From: Candidatus Omnitrophota bacterium
GTDB taxonomy: Bacteria > Omnitrophota > Omnitrophia > Omnitrophales > Aquincolibacteriaceae
Assembly: GCA_020632475.1 (NCBI GenBank)
Contig: JACKFM010000001.1
Location: 496,001-560,000 of the forward strand
Direction: 5' to 3'
DNA length: 64,000 nt
This document shows, one piece after another, positions 35,240 to 45,000 of the stretch (within the stretch, counting starts at the first letter, position 1; each line of letters starts with the position of its first letter). Position numbers and translations under genes: made by a program. The notes beneath the pieces were generated by a model. The model was not told the origin of the DNA and ran no database searches. It saw only the letters and a list, made by a program, of their open reading frames with translations.

Positions 35240-36727
35240 TTAACCCTCGCAGCTTGAATTCAGAGATGTCTTTAGATTATCGGCGTTTTCTGTTTCCGGA
35301 TTCGATAATTTCTTAAACGGAAACCACGCCGCATTAAGGCCGAAAGTCTCAAATGTAAAAACTAATGCCAGTGGAGCGCTGTGAAGCAGAAGCCGGCTGA
35401 GGGCCGTTTTAATGTGATATTCAATCGTTTTTGGGGCTAGCATGAACACAAGTATATATCCGCATTCTATGAGCATCACGAGAATAAAAGAAAGGCTTTG
35501 ATAATCGTTTTTTTGTCTCTTGGAAAATAGAAAATAAATCACCGAAGCGGCTAAAAAGAACAACCAAAGACCGTGCCAGCGCATATGCAGGATATGTGCC
35601 GCAAAGCTGACAAGGATGAATTGAAGCCTCGGCCAATCGCTTAAGGCGGTTATGAATTCCCCGAATTCTTTTTCCTGAATGAGATGGGTCTGAGCGCCGC
35701 TTAAAAATAATTTCATATAGAAATAGGCGCTTGCCGGAATAAGCCAGGCGATGATGAATGCCATCAGAAAGAAGATTTTTTGTTTTCCTGAAAACTGTTT
35801 AGAGAAACTAAGCGAGATAAGAGTCACAATGATCAGCCATAAGGAGAAAAGGGCGCCTTCGTTTTTTGTCCAAACGGCAAGCCCCGAAAAAAAACCACTG
35901 AGGAAAAATAACCGGGTTTCGCCGTGACGGAGTGCGCATATGAGTAAAAGGGCGCCTGAAGTGATATGAAACGCAAGGGGGATATCACAATAAAGGGCGG
36001 CAGACCAGAACCGGTAATTGGGCAGAGTCACAAGGAAAGCCGCTGCGGTCAATGCCGACCACCATGAACGGTAAGCCGCCAGATACCACAGAATAATCAG
36101 TGAGAGAGACAGCATATAAACCGCCGAGATGAAAATCGGCCAGGTGAAGAATTCTTCATGCAGCAGATTCCAGCCCCAGGCAATAATCCCGGGAATTAAT
36201 AAGGGATAATCAATGTTAGACCAAATCAAATTTGGCGAGAACATGCCTTTCCACAAGACCGGTTCCCGGAAGAAAAAGCGGGCTTTGAGATGCCAGAAGA
36301 AAATCACGTCCCAGCCTCCGATCGGATTAAGACTCGTCTTGCTGAGAAAATACTTCAAATAAGTGTAGGCGCAAAAGAGAAAGAGGCCGCTGAGTAAGAG
36401 AATTGTCAGGATCTTGAAAATACCGGGTCTGGCATGAGGCTGTTTAGAAGCTAGTGGGTGTGTGCGGAATTTTATTTTTTGAATGATGATCATTAACCCT
36501 AAAATGAATGCCAATGCAGTCGCTAGCCAGAAACTTAATACCTTCGCCTGGCGGGCATTGAATGTGTAAGAGAAAAAAAGGGTGACCGAGACGATGCCGC
36601 AGCCGATAGCCGGAGCCAAGGTCAGGCTAAAGAAATTTTTATAAGGTAATGCACTTTGTTTTAGAAGGAAAATACAGCATAAGAATCCTAGTGCAGCCGG
36701 AAGAATGATCGGAAGAAAGGTGATCAT
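35240..36727 (-). CDS. GT-C fold membrane glycosyltransferase-like protein
   Basis: 495 residues with about 12 membrane segments. NPIGGWDVIFFWHLKARFFF and the following NIDYPLLIPG (about residues 135-180) match the first periplasmic loop of a common bacterial family of polyprenyl-phosphate-sugar-dependent GT-C enzymes related to GT39/ArnT; the Asp in GWD is the likely metal or base residue. It would transfer a sugar from a lipid carrier on the periplasmic side. Its start overlaps the stop of the preceding small gene by 4 bp (ATGA), showing coupling. Confidence 0.75.
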   Translation of the reverse strand: MITFLPIILPAALGFLCCIFLLKQSALPYKNFFSLTLAPAIGCGIVSVTLFFSYTFNARQAKVLSFWLATALAFILGLMIIIQKIKFRTHPLASKQPHARPGIFKILTILLLSGLFLFCAYTYLKYFLSKTSLNPIGGWDVIFFWHLKARFFFREPVLWKGMFSPNLIWSNIDYPLLIPGIIAWGWNLLHEEFFTWPIFISAVYMLSLSLIILWYLAAYRSWWSALTAAAFLVTLPNYRFWSAALYCDIPLAFHITSGALLLICALRHGETRLFFLSGFFSGLAVWTKNEGALFSLWLIIVTLISLSFSKQFSGKQKIFFLMAFIIAWLIPASAYFYMKLFLSGAQTHLIQEKEFGEFITALSDWPRLQFILVSFAAHILHMRWHGLWLFFLAASVIYFLFSKRQKNDYQSLSFILVMLIECGYILVFMLAPKTIEYHIKTALSRLLLHSAPLALVFTFETFGLNAAWFPFKKLSNPETENADNLKTSLNSSCEG

Positions 36728-37167
36728 AGGTTTTTAATCGCCACTCCTTTTCCGTCCGCGAGGTGTTTGAACCAGCGGTATCCCGCGTTTTTCATTTTCT
36801 CTTCGGCAATGGCATCATTGCTGCAATAGACAATCATCAGTGCCTCATCCTCTTCTTTTGTAATCAGCAAGGGAGCCAGGAAGTTTTGAGCCCCGTACCA
36901 GAGCTCCCTTTGTTTGGCGCTGTTTTCGAGATCATCGGTGACGATAGAAACAGTGGCTCTTTTAGGGAGAAAGGCTTTGAAAGGACCGATTGCGGCTCCG
37001 GTTGCAAGATAAGGTTTGTTGCTCGGCATCCAAAGAAGCTTTTGAAGTGCCGTATGCTCCGGGAGTTGTTGGGGATCGCGTGCCAGTAAAATGATGATCA
37101 AGACCATGATATGAAAAATGAGATTGATCAGCCATCCGGCCGGTTTTTTATCTGTGCTATTTGTCAT
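36724..37167 (-). CDS. Small membrane-anchored protein of the sulfatase/GT-C operon
   Basis: 147 residues with one membrane segment (about 13-33) and a C-terminal soluble domain of about 100 residues. No family recognised. A late segment, ALMIVYCSNDAIAEEKMKNAGYRWFK, looks like an alpha/beta domain. The ATG at 37167 overlaps the 3' end of the sulfatase-fold gene by 11 bp and its own stop overlaps the start of the GT-C gene, so it is translated between the two and probably works with one of them. Confidence 0.7.
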   Translation of the reverse strand: MTNSTDKKPAGWLINLIFHIMVLIIILLARDPQQLPEHTALQKLLWMPSNKPYLATGAAIGPFKAFLPKRATVSIVTDDLENSAKQRELWYGAQNFLAPLLITKEEDEALMIVYCSNDAIAEEKMKNAGYRWFKHLADGKGVAIKNL

Positions 37168-38728
37168 GGCCTGCGGTGGCCAGGAGACCGTCATTTTCTT
37201 GACTGGTTCTCATGGCAATCTCGGTGATATCCGTAAAGGCGTAACAATGTTCTTCGTTGTGGGCATAGTAAGTCTTATCCGGAAGCAGTTCATAATTCAG
37301 ATTAAAATACTCTTTGAAAAGCAGGCGAAACGAATTGACCGGAGAAATCGTTGGGTAGAGTTTCTCTTTGACTTCATCCGGTACATAATAGGCATTGAGA
37401 ATTCTTGTTCGCTCTGAAATGAACTCGTCGTCGTTGCGCCACTCTCCGGTCGGAATATTACCATGATCGGATTGAAGAATGATGATCGGAGGACGTTCCG
37501 ATTTTTCAATGAGTGTATCGATCAGCCTTTTAACTAAAACATTTGTGTAGACGAGCTGATCAAGATAGAGCCTTGGATAATCGTCTCCGTAGTCTTCATT
37601 CTGCAGTGAAAAACTTTCTGTGTTGGGGACATCGCCATTGCGATCAAAGACAAACGGGGAATGCGGCAGTACAAAATGGGCGAAAGTAAAAGTGGGTCCT
37701 TTGATCTCGGGGATTTTGGCCACTTCGCTGAAATTGTAAAAATGTTTTTTGCGATTCATTCTGTGCATAAAATCCGCAGCGGCTTTTTTAAGCAGAGTTC
37801 CCTTAGCGAGGGTAGAGGCCAATTCATCCTCGAATCCGAATTTGATTTGGAGATCCATCAGAGGGCTTGTGTCCGACGGGGCCTCTCCCGAATGCATCAG
37901 GACGTATTGATACCCGAGATTCCTGAATTGACGGGCAACATTATTGCCCCGGAGCATGGCGTAAGGCAGCGCCGTGTCGGTTGAATCCGGGCCCAGTTTT
38001 TGGGTCATGAAATTGAGGTATTGCATATTTAATGATGAAGGCAGTGAAAGAATGGTTCTAAGATAATTGGCATGGCTGTTTGCGCTCACATAAAAACCCT
38101 TATCGTTAAGATAATTCATAAAATCGGAATTATCGTAATGATAGACTCTCTGAAGAACTTCCGGGTGGGCATATTCATCCAGAATAATGTAATAGACATC
38201 GGGGAAATTTTCAGAACCCGGAACCATCCTGCGGGGCTCGGCCGGCTGATTGATGATTTGTTTGCTAAGCGCCTTTTTCATTTCTGAGTGTTTAGTGTTG
38301 TAAGAAATAATGCTCACAAGGGCCATGAGACAAAGCAGAAATGACATCAGATTAAGGAAGATCGTTGTTTGGTTTAGCGGTTTTTTATGTTTGAAAATAA
38401 AAAAACCTGTAATAAGCAGGATCATACCGAGAATGATAAGCAGCGCTTCCTGTGAAACCGGAAAAAGACGGCTGAGAAGTCCGTGAATGTGGCCGTAGGA
38501 GAAAAAAAGAAAACCAATCACCGAAGTCAGCAGAGCTGAGCGGGTTTTATCCTTTAAGAATAAATTCAGCAGGAACCAAATGAGTGTAATCAGACCCAGC
38601 GCAGCTGCCACCGGAAGAGCCAGGGCCTTCCACTCAATTTGCTCTTGAAGATTACTGGCCTGTAGATGTAGAAAATAATAAATTGCAAAAAGGAAAGGAT
38701 GAAAAGGAATATTGAACTTTTGACGCAT
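37157..38728 (-). CDS. Sulfatase-fold membrane protein (alkaline phosphatase superfamily)
   Basis: 523 residues. Four hydrophobic segments in the first 150 residues anchor it, followed by an alkaline-phosphatase-superfamily domain: PDVYYIILDEYAHPEVLQRV (about 178-197) with the first metal Asp, then DNSDF, SNYxxTxLSLPSSLNM-like region, LPHSPF and ILQSDHGN (about 413-420) with the last Asp-His pair. This family includes lipid-A and lipoteichoic-acid type phospho-transferases. It probably adds or removes a phosphoryl group on a periplasmic glycan or lipid. First gene of the minus-strand operon 38728-35240; divergent from the giant gene. Confidence 0.82.
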   Translation of the reverse strand: MRQKFNIPFHPFLFAIYYFLHLQASNLQEQIEWKALALPVAAALGLITLIWFLLNLFLKDKTRSALLTSVIGFLFFSYGHIHGLLSRLFPVSQEALLIILGMILLITGFFIFKHKKPLNQTTIFLNLMSFLLCLMALVSIISYNTKHSEMKKALSKQIINQPAEPRRMVPGSENFPDVYYIILDEYAHPEVLQRVYHYDNSDFMNYLNDKGFYVSANSHANYLRTILSLPSSLNMQYLNFMTQKLGPDSTDTALPYAMLRGNNVARQFRNLGYQYVLMHSGEAPSDTSPLMDLQIKFGFEDELASTLAKGTLLKKAAADFMHRMNRKKHFYNFSEVAKIPEIKGPTFTFAHFVLPHSPFVFDRNGDVPNTESFSLQNEDYGDDYPRLYLDQLVYTNVLVKRLIDTLIEKSERPPIIILQSDHGNIPTGEWRNDDEFISERTRILNAYYVPDEVKEKLYPTISPVNSFRLLFKEYFNLNYELLPDKTYYAHNEEHCYAFTDITEIAMRTSQENDGLLATAGHDK

Positions 38729-39036
38729 GATTTCTCCTGAAAATAAAAAACAAGCCCCCGGCTTTTTAAGCTCCTAATTCTTTACAGTGCCCCCAAAAGC
38801 CCCAGAGCATAACATATAGATGTATGTACTTATCGGTTTTCCAAATCTTCCGCTTTAGGCCAAAGATAGTTCCTTGGGCCCCTATTTTGAATATAAAAAT
38901 TTATAGCGATGGCCAGCATTTAGAAATTTAAGCAAAAAACTTTGCTGTGGTGATTTGCCAAATTCGAAATCACCGGGTACCTTTTTTTAACTCTTTTTAT
39001 TCCATACAGTTAGATTAATCCTGAGAGGTTAAACGC
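38729..39036. promoter_or_regulatory. Divergent intergenic region with hairpin in the leader of the giant gene
   Basis: 308 bp between the sulfatase-fold gene (minus) and the giant gene (plus). At 38949-38974 there is an 8-bp perfect stem GGTGATTT/AAATCACC, and seven bases later a run of seven T (38982-38988), on the plus strand and only about 50 bp before the start codon. No plus-strand gene lies upstream that would need a terminator here, so it may be an attenuator in the leader. No known riboswitch consensus was recognised. Confidence 0.35.
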
Positions 39037-42000
39037 TTGAACTTGCGCGCAATAAAACTTTCTTTGCGAAAAGGCATTGCATGTCTTTTAGCCTGTTTGC
39101 AGATTACATTATCTATGCATGCCTATGCTGCGCCTGCCAGCGATGGGGAATTGTCTGCAAACATGATGCCTGAGGACAGGGCTGAAGTCCTGTCCCCGTT
39201 TACTATTCCCGGAGAACTTGGAGTAGTTGAAGAATTTTATAGCGCCGAGCGTAGATCGTATAGCGTACAGCGCGGTCAATTACGCAAAAATGGAATAGAG
39301 CAACTGTCGCCCTCAGCCCTCAGTCCTCAGTCCTCAGCTCTGCCGTCGAAGACGGTGATCTACATTCAGGATGCGCATGACTCCCTTGAAGCTCAGGAAA
39401 ATATCGCAAAAATTATTCATTATCTAGTGGAACATGAAAAGGTTAAAACCGTACTTGAAGAAGGTTATGAAGGGGAGGTTCCGACCGACCGTTTTTTTGG
39501 TTTTATTCAAAATAAAAAGATCAAAAAAGAAATTGCATACTTCCTTCTAGATCAATTGCGCATCGGGGGGGCAGAGTATGCCCATATTAACCGAAGCCAT
39601 GACTTTAAACTGATCGGTGCCGACAGTAAAAAGTGGCATGATGAAAATATTCTGCAGTACCGCAAAGTATCTGCAGGCAATAGGGATTTTGAACGCGACA
39701 TCACCCGCTTGGAAAAGGAACTGCGCAGAATGGCTGACGAGCGGTTTCCAAAAGAGATTAAAGAGCTTTTAAAACTCAAAGAACGTTTTGACCAAAAAGA
39801 AATCAACCTGCTTGATTATGTCCATCGACTCAGTGGTTTTGCAGGAGAACAAAGAATCCTGGATGAATTTCCCAATATCAGTCTCCTGATTTCTCTGCAG
39901 AATGAGGATGAAGAAAAGGCCGCCAAGCGGGCCAGGTTTCTTGAGGCCGGTGTTCTTTATGAGGAGCTTTATCGTCTGCCGGGGCATTTGGCAGTACATT
40001 TTTTGAAAAACGAAGCGGATTTACTGATTTTTAATTATTTGCAGGGGCTTGAACTGGTGAGGCGTTTAAGTGAATTAAAAGTAACAACCGTTGAATACCA
40101 TGCGGCCAAAAAGATGCTCGCACAGTTTAAGACCGAAAAAATCGCCCAATTTATTTTTCAGCAAACGAGCCAGCCGATTATTTTGTCGACGCGATGGGAA
40201 GAGAATGTTCGTGATGCGGTCCGATTTTACGAAATTGCGGCTGAGCGCGATCAGGCGATTGAACGTGAGTTGGAAAAAATCCAGGAGCAGAGTGAAGAAC
40301 AAAATGCTGTGCTGGTCTACGGCGGATTTCACAAAGACGGTATTATCGAATTGTTACGTCGTAAGCATTTTTCTTATGTTGTCATTACTCCGCATGTGTC
40401 GAGCCTGAGTGAAAAGCATCAGCGATATTATCAACGTCTGATGTCCAACGGAACGCTCGAGACGGAAACTCTCCCGGATGCATCCCGTGCAGTTATCCCC
40501 AAACATGTTTTCCGGCTGATGGATACAAAAACAGAGTTCCGCCGGTATTTGGAAGACAATCTGCCGGCGGAGCTTGAATCAGAATTGTCAGGAACTGGTC
40601 AAGCATCCGAGTTGAGAACTTCGCCGCCCTTTGTTGAACATTCCGGACAGTACCGGTACGGGTTCCTTGAGAATCATCCCGGTGTCCAGACGATTATGGA
40701 GGCAATGGACGAATTTAAAAGCCTGCACCAGTTTCCCTTCCCGGATGAATCGAGATTCGGAGGAGGGGATTCCTCCAGCCTTGAAATGCTTGAAGAGTAC
40801 ATCGAAATGCATCATCTTCATCCGAATATTTGGAAAAAATATGCGCGTAGTATCCGTTATGGAGCCGGTGTCTTAACGGCAGTGCTTTCCGGGATTGCCC
40901 TTGCGGCTGCTGGTGCTGCCGGCACTTTGACCTTTTTATTGCCTTTAGTTTTAGGCAGTTTTATTTTTTGGGCTATCGCAAAATGGATTCGGACACCGGT
41001 CATTCTGGATGCCGGAACCGGTGACGGTCAAACGGCCTTTATTCTGGCAGCCTATACGGGGTATCCGGTGGTCTCTATTGAGGCGGACAGAGACCGTCTG
41101 GACTACGCTAAAAATTTCGAATCATTTTTGGAAGAAGAGTACGGGCTGCGCTACTCGAATTTGGAAATAGAACAGGGAAATTTTTTGGATCAGGTCCTTG
41201 ACGGTTTTTCATCCGTCTTTTTTCATTGGATGCCGGGCCGGAGTGATGATGATTTCGAATATGCCAAGCGACTTATTCGAAAATTAAACCGTGATTTGAA
41301 AACAGACACTCTTTTTTATAGCCCGGCCTTTTTTGTGCATGAAATAAAGAATGAATCTTTGCAAGCCTATCTTCGCACAAATGCCCCGAATCTGATTAAT
41401 CTTTCACCCGACGATCACAGTCTGAACGTAACCGGCAGAACGCCTGTAGCAAGGCTTAATATGCATATTCCCGATGAGGATATTGTTTTAACTCTTTCAT
41501 CACAGAAGCTGCGTGAAACGCTCCACCATCCTGATATGATTGATTATCAGGAAATCCCTGACCAGGAGTTTCTTTTTTATGCAAAACATGTCGGAAGGGC
41601 GCTTAAACAACGCATTCATAGCTATCATCTCAAAGGCATGGATGTCCTTTTGCAGGTCTTTTCAAGCGGAACAGCTTTTATTTTTGGTCCCGGACTTTTC
41701 ACTTTTCTATTCTCGATCGTGAATTTGATTTTACCCTCTTACCGCCGTCAGACTCTTTATTTTATTCAGACGGGGCATTTTTTAAATTCCTTAATTGATT
41801 ATGGCCATGTGAAGGATTCCCGTAAAAGCCGAATTAAGAGAAGGATTGTGAGGTATTTATTTTCCTACCTGCTGAGCCCTCGTAAAGATTTGCATAATCC
41901 CTCCTTGGCGGCGTTACTGTTTTTAGGAACCTATGAACCTGAAATTCACAGAGCCTTGGAGGATTTGAGAGCATCTTTGGAGAAAGAAGTTGATCCCGAT

Positions 42001-45000
42001 CTTTTAGCCTTGATTAAAATCCGTAGACCGGAGGAGGTGCGTGAGAAGCTGGAAGCCTATGTCCTAAGAGACCTCAATGAGCAGAACGGCCGGGCTGAAC
42101 TGCGTACGGAACCTGAGTCTCCAGAGACTGCAGCGGATGTCGAAAGGTTGAATCTGCGGTTGGTGGAAAACCCGGTCATCCTTAACCTTCTTAGCCGCAT
42201 TTCGCCGTCGACGGCAGGTAAACTGAGGGATTTTATTCTAAGCTTTTTAACGCGTGACTATGAAACAAAAAACGAACAATTCGTCAGGTTGGATACGGTT
42301 GATGATTCGGAGATTTTGCGGCGAACGGATAAACTTCTGGGCAAGATTAAAGTGGAGAAAGATCGATGGCTTTATGAACTTATCTTCTCAGAATATCTCG
42401 GGCGCCGTTTAACTTTACGGGAATTGATTATTCACCCGACGACCGGAGTTGTGGATTTAAATCAACTTTTAGCGACAAAAATACAGGGGTTTCAGGATAC
42501 AGGTGAATTACATGAAACCATAACCCGTGAAGGTGAGTCCACGCTTAAACGGGTTCGATACATTTCTAAACTTTTATATAGAATTTTAAGGTCCTTAGAG
42601 ATCCTTTCACGTGACCGTGATTTTGTTTGGATTCGGCAGGAGGACGTTCATGGAGAGCTTTTTGATTTTCTAAGCGCACGGGCCGTTAAGGAGATTAAAA
42701 CGTACGGATGGATTTCTCCCGGAACCCTTAAGAATCTTTTGGGTTTGCCTGAACTCTTCTTGACGCTGGCCGATGATGCCCGTGATGAATCGCTTCGGAA
42801 TTTTATTGCGTTGATTGACCGGCTGACCCAAGAACGGCCGGATACTTGGGGGGAGAAGCTGGCTGAACCGGAATATCAGACTCAGATTGAGGCCTTGCGG
42901 AACCGGTTGAACCCTAAGGCTGAACTGCGGACGGGTCCTGCGCTTGTGGGTAAAAAAGAAATGGACCGTCTTTTCCGGCAAGCCGGTCCCGAAGTTTTTT
43001 TTGCGGCATCAAAAAATGCACTTCAGCAGGGGTATCCCGGTGTGCCCTGGCCGCTTCAAACTTCTGAAACGGCCGGGTTCAGAGATTATCGTCCGCGTAA
43101 CCGGGAAAACCAGCCCGGCGGGCTTGTGTATATTCAAAACGCGAATCGCTTGATTGTGATCGGGGATTTGCACAGCCGTTACGATTTTCTGGAGGCTATT
43201 TTAAATCAAGTTGAAATCGAAAAAACTTTACGTGAGAACCCAGATGCTCATTTGATTATTCTCGGCGATGCCGTCCATCCGATTATCAAAATGTTTGTCG
43301 GACCTGAAGACGACCCTGTTTCCCGCAGCGTCTACGGCGATTCTTTCCGGCTGCTTCTGCAAATTCAAAGACTGATGCAGTTTTTTCCAGGACAGGTTCA
43401 CTATATGCCCGGTAATCATGACTACGCGCATCTGCAGAGGATGATGGGGGGCGGCATTGATTCGGTTGGCCGTAAGGATATCGATGACATCCTCGTAATT
43501 CAGGATCGGATGATGGAGGGGGTCATTAAAGAACAGTTTCCGGAGGGCAGCCTACAGGGTTTTGAAGAAGTTTTGTATGATCTGCCTGTGGTTTTACATG
43601 TCCGCTCCGGTAAAACGAAATTGGTCTTCAGCCATTCAGGCGCGGCTCCCGGGTTAAGAAGTGTTGAGCAAGTGATTAATGTGCAACTGGATGAAAATAG
43701 AAACGTGTTGAATGCATTGCTTTGGAACCGGAACTTTGCACCCGCAGGGATTGATTCATTTTTGACGGTGATGGACGGGCAAATTGCCGTTGGCGGACAT
43801 ACGCCCATCAGCGATCAAAATGCTCAACGCAGGGGTTTGAAGGTCCTTCCCCATGGGAGTGGCATTGCACGCAAAACGGCCTATGTTCCCAATCTGATTA
43901 TTATGGATGCAACGGCCTATCCGCATTATGCGGATATTCAATTACCCCTCAATGATTTTAACGTCGATGGGCGTCCTGTTTTAAACCAGCCGCGAATGTT
44001 TCATATCCGGGGGCCTGACGGCAAATGGGCCTTCCGCCGCGCGGAATTGAGAACGGATCAAGTGATCGATGCAGATTTGAATGCATTCAACACTCCGCAC
44101 GGATCTGGACGATTATCTGCGTCTGATGCGCAAGCACCTCACAGCGAGGCCAGGGAAGCCTCGTCTGCTCGTGCCGAGCTGCGGCTGGCCACCAATGTGT
44201 CCAGCACTCCGCACGGATCTGGACGATCCGAGCTGCGCTCCGCGGGTAGTCTTGAGGTGGCGCCGGGATTTACGGATAAAGATTATTGGAACTGGGTCAA
44301 TCCATTAAAGCAGGCAATGAAGCAAAGTAAACAGGATATATGGTCTGCTGAGGTTCCGGTCACCAGGAAGGCGCACCGGTATGGAGATCTTATGGATGAG
44401 TATGTCCGAAAGGTTTATAAAAAAGCATCAAAGCTTTTTGGTTATCGATCTGTCAGCCGTATTGCATTGCTTGGAACAGGCAGCTACAGCCGGCGGGACA
44501 TGCATCAAGGTTCTGATTCGGACGGGATGATTCTCCTGCGGCATGTAAAGGTTCGTTCCCATGACGAGCAAATTGCAGATGCCGCTGAAGCCAATATATT
44601 TTCACAAGGGCTCAGCTATTTTGATCTGCAAAAACGGGGTTATAACCCAACACAAATCGAAGTGATCATTCAACTGATCAATGGAAAAGGCATCTCAGCC
44701 GATCAGGTAGAAGACATTGCGGCACTTGTATTGAGTGAAGAGCGGAATATTGCCCGTGATTCGGAATTTATGCCCAGGCTAATTGATGCGGTTTATGCAA
44801 AATTGGAGAAAAAAGCGACAGAGTCAGCCGCGAAATCTAATGCGAAAGATCAAAACGAAAGACCCGAACCGGATGATGCCGTGGCTGCCAGAGAGTTTAT
44901 TGCCAGAGCTCTGGATGATCTGTTTGGCGGAGGGCGCAAGAGCAGCATGTGGCCGGCGGCTCCGATCCAGACCGATTTATTGAAGGAAGGGACCGACGAA

